A stretch of DNA of 25,031 nucleotides, from contig CAKTXR010000042.1 of NCBI GenBank assembly GCA_934631025.1, positions 1 to 25,031 of the forward strand, given 5' to 3'. A program made the translations under genes and the position numbers. Positions 23,408 to 25,031 of this stretch are shown here, piece after piece. Each line of letters opens with the position of its first letter. Positions within the stretch are counted from its first letter, which is position 1. The notes under the pieces were generated by a model. It saw nothing but the letters and a program-made list of their open reading frames with translations, had not been told where the DNA came from and searched no databases. Source of the DNA: an uncultured Clostridia bacterium. Its GTDB lineage: Bacteria > Bacillota > Clostridia > Christensenellales > Aristaeellaceae.

Positions 23408-23851
23408 ATGGAGCGATTGAAAGCGGGCGTTGTGGCGCTTTCGGCCGTGCTGGGCGGCTGGCTGGGGACGCTGTTCGGTCACTGGGACAGCGCCATGACG
23501 ACGTTGATTATATTTATGGCGATCGATTATCTGACCGGTCTCGCCGTGGCCGGCATATTTCACAGGAGCACGAAAACGGGCGGCGGCGCGCTGGAATCCA
23601 AGGTGGGCTGGAGGGGACTGTGCAAAAAGGGCATGACGCTGCTCGTCGTGCTGGTCGCCGCGCGGCTGGACATGATGCTGGATATGCGCTTCGCCACGGA
23701 CGCTGTGATCGTCGGCTTTATCATCAACGAGGCCATTTCCATTCTGGAAAACGCCGGCCTGATGGGCGTAAAATATCCGTCCGCGATCCGGCGCGCGCTG
23801 GAACTGCTGAACCGGAAGGGGGAGGAAGAGCGTGGAGAAAAAGACGAATAG
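23408..23851 (+). CDS. Phage-type holin (toxin secretion/phage lysis holin family)
   Basis: 147 residues with three or four membrane segments (about 7-24, 31-52, 77-95, 98-118). The pattern IDYLTGLAVAG followed by a GGG-linker, SKVGWRGLCKKGMTLLVV and VGFIINEAISILENAGLMG is characteristic of the family Phage_holin_4_1, which includes phage holins and the clostridial TcdE. Holins make membrane holes that let an endolysin, or sometimes a toxin, reach the wall. The ATG at 23408 follows GGAGGGAGGG. The tail is hydrophilic (about 130-147). It overlaps the endolysin gene by 20 bases, so the two are expressed together. Confidence 0.92.
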   Translation: MERLKAGVVALSAVLGGWLGTLFGHWDSAMTTLIIFMAIDYLTGLAVAGIFHRSTKTGGGALESKVGWRGLCKKGMTLLVVLVAARLDMMLDMRFATDAVIVGFIINEAISILENAGLMGVKYPSAIRRALELLNRKGEEERGEKDE

Positions 23852-24824
23852 CGCGCTCGTCGCCTATGTGCGGCAGGCCCTGCGGGAAAAATGGGTCTAC
23901 TGGTACGGCACGACGGGACGGCCGTGTACCGAATCGCTGCTCAAGAGGAAGCGCGCGCAGTATCCTGCGCACTATGGCTCGGCGCGCACGGCGGCCTATC
24001 GGCGGCATATCGCCGAAAAGCGGTATTGCGCCGACTGCATCAATCTGGTCAAGGGCTATATGTGGCTGGACGAAGCGACCGGAAAGCAGGGCTATGCGAT
24101 CAATGGCTGTCCCGACACGAACGCCGACGGAATGTTTGCGCGCGCCGCTCAGAAGGGGAGCATCGAGACGATGCCCGATATTCCCGGCCTGATCGTGCGT
24201 TTCAGCGGCCACGCCGGCGTGTATGTGGGCGAAGGACGGGTGATCGAAGCGCGCGGCTTTGCCTACGGCGTGGTCGAAACGGCGCTGTCCGCACGCCCGT
24301 GGACGCACTGGTACGAGATGCCCGGCCTGACTTACGAAACGCAGACGCCGCCGCCGGAAAGCGTGCTGGGGAGCCGCGTATTGCGCCGCGGCAGTCGGGG
24401 CGAGGACGTAAAACTCATGCAGGAAATGCTGCTCCGCTGCGGCTATGCGCTGCCCAAATACGGCGCAGACGGCGATTTCGGCGGCGAGAGCGAGGCGGCG
24501 ATTAAGTCGTTTCAGGAGGACAACGGGCTGGCGATCGACGGCGTTTACGGCGCGCAGACGCACGCGGCGCTGCTGGCGGCCTCGCGCGAGGATGACGACG
24601 AAACGCAGGAGGATGAAGCTCCGCAGCCCGCGCGGACGCTCGAAATCACCGGCGCGCGCGTCTATGTCCGCAGCGGGCCGGGCACGCGCTATGATCCCGT
24701 CACCGTGGTATCGCGCGGGACGCGTCTGGCTGTATTGGGAGAGAGCGGCGGCTGGCATTGTGTGGGCGTGAACGGGAAAAGCGGCTGGGTTGGGCCGCGC
24801 TATGCCCGTCTGACCGACGCATAA
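23832..24824 (+). CDS. Endolysin-like NlpC/P60-type hydrolase with peptidoglycan-binding and SH3 domains
   Basis: 330 residues, no signal peptide, as expected for an enzyme released through a holin. The N-terminal catalytic part (about 1-170) has RYCADCINLVKGYMW, where Cys69 after Asp68 is the likely nucleophile, and SGHAGVYVGEGRVIEARG with His127; this fits NlpC/P60-type cysteine peptidases that cut wall peptides. Residues about 180-245 form a PG_binding_1 domain (LRRGSRGEDVKLMQEMLL, then YGADGDFGGESEAAIKSFQ), and after an acidic linker a bacterial SH3 domain (about 262-327: ITGARVYVRSGPGTRYDPV). GTG at 23832 has GGAGGAAGAG before it and lies inside the end of the holin gene. No phage structural genes are visible in the window. 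Confidence 0.9.
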   Translation: MEKKTNSALVAYVRQALREKWVYWYGTTGRPCTESLLKRKRAQYPAHYGSARTAAYRRHIAEKRYCADCINLVKGYMWLDEATGKQGYAINGCPDTNADGMFARAAQKGSIETMPDIPGLIVRFSGHAGVYVGEGRVIEARGFAYGVVETALSARPWTHWYEMPGLTYETQTPPPESVLGSRVLRRGSRGEDVKLMQEMLLRCGYALPKYGADGDFGGESEAAIKSFQEDNGLAIDGVYGAQTHAALLAASREDDDETQEDEAPQPARTLEITGARVYVRSGPGTRYDPVTVVSRGTRLAVLGESGGWHCVGVNGKSGWVGPRYARLTDA

Positions 24825-24835
24825 TGTGAATTCGT

Positions 24836-24873
24836 TCAGCGTGCCGCACAGGGCAGGTTCTGCGGCACGCTGA
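24836..24873 (+). terminator. Strong hairpin after the endolysin gene
   Basis: TCAGCGTGCCGCA (24836-24848) is perfectly complementary to TGCGGCACGCTGA (24861-24873), 13 base pairs with a 12-base loop, 12 bases after the stop. There is no T-tract, so it may be a weak terminator or an RNA 3'-end stabiliser. Confidence 0.6.
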
Positions 24874-24907
24874 TGTGGAAAAAATATGTAAAATGCGAAT
24901 GATGCTC

Positions 24908-24936
24908 TTGACGAAACGGGATGCGTATGATACAAT
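24908..24936 (+). promoter_or_regulatory. Sigma-A type promoter of tRNA-His
   Basis: TTGACG at 24908-24913, a 17-base spacer and TACAAT at 24931-24936, with an extended -10 (TGA directly before). The start near 24943 lies about 17 bases ahead of the tRNA. This is one of the best promoters in the window, as expected for a tRNA gene. Confidence 0.88.
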
Positions 24937-24959
24937 ATTATACGTTGCCAGCCGATATG

Positions 24960-25031
24960 GTGGGTATGGCTCAGTTGGTTAGAGCGCTAGGTTGTGGCCC
25001 TGGAGACCGTGGGTTCGAGTCCCACTACTCA
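24960..25031 (+). tRNA. tRNA-His (anticodon GTG), last bases outside window
   Basis: A cloverleaf is clear: acceptor GTGGGTA pairs with TACTCA plus the base just past the window; D arm GCTC/GAGC; anticodon stem CTAGG/CCTGG with loop TTGTGGC, giving anticodon GTG; T arm GTGGG/CCCAC with TTCGAGT. The extra 5' G typical of histidine tRNA is encoded at 24959. The final acceptor base and the discriminator lie beyond the right edge. Confidence 0.95.

Overview
The window looks like chromosome of a GC-rich, spore-forming member of the Firmicutes (Clostridia). Points for this are a GerMN-domain spore protein at the left edge, strong AGGAGG-type ribosome binding sites, sigma-A type promoters, a RqcH homologue, VanW and Cof-type HAD proteins, and a class B penicillin-binding protein with two PASTA domains. 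MurE carries the DNPR motif, so the wall is probably of the meso-diaminopimelate type. No species can be named from the sequence alone. Apart from the left-edge gene, every gene is on the + strand.

Layout. (1) 1-567, minus: 5' part of a membrane-anchored GerMN protein, divergent from (2) 816-5531: rqcH-like NFACT protein, a VanW/peptidoglycan-binding membrane protein, a HAD phosphatase and trmL. (3) 5623-7979: a tight operon of a small membrane protein, two adjacent family-4-like uracil-DNA glycosylases (only the first keeps the Fe-S cysteines) and a GNAT-like protein. (4) 8136-9323: a double zinc-ribbon protein with a very acidic tail, then a metallophosphoesterase, closed by a terminator. 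(5) 9378-9850: a hairpin-rich stretch with no convincing gene. (6) 9927-23065: the division and cell wall (dcw) cluster in the order mraZ, ftsL-like, class B PBP, murE, mraY, murD, ftsW, murA, ftsQ, ftsA, ftsZ, closed by a strong terminator. (7) 23111-23407: a non-coding stretch holding an imperfect repeated element and a second terminator. (8) 23408-24824: holin and three-domain endolysin, a lysis-type pair. (9) A consensus promoter and tRNA-His(GTG), cut by the right edge.

The dcw genes work together: MurA and MurD/MurE make and extend the UDP-MurNAc precursor, MraY puts it on the lipid carrier, FtsW polymerises and the PBP cross-links at the septum, and FtsZ, FtsA, FtsQ and the FtsL-like protein build the divisome. 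MraZ probably represses its own promoter: four boxes at exact 10-bp spacing run through its -35 and -10. The cluster lacks rsmH, murF, murG and murC at their usual places. ftsA-ftsZ have their own promoter, and murA follows a 235-bp gap with hairpins.

I found no CRISPR array, transposase, integrase or rRNA. Most of the window is core chromosome. The least explained parts are the repeated element after ftsZ, the holin-endolysin pair beside tRNA-His, the cysteine-free UDG paralogue, the zinc-ribbon acidic protein and the degenerate nucleotide-binding motif of FtsA.
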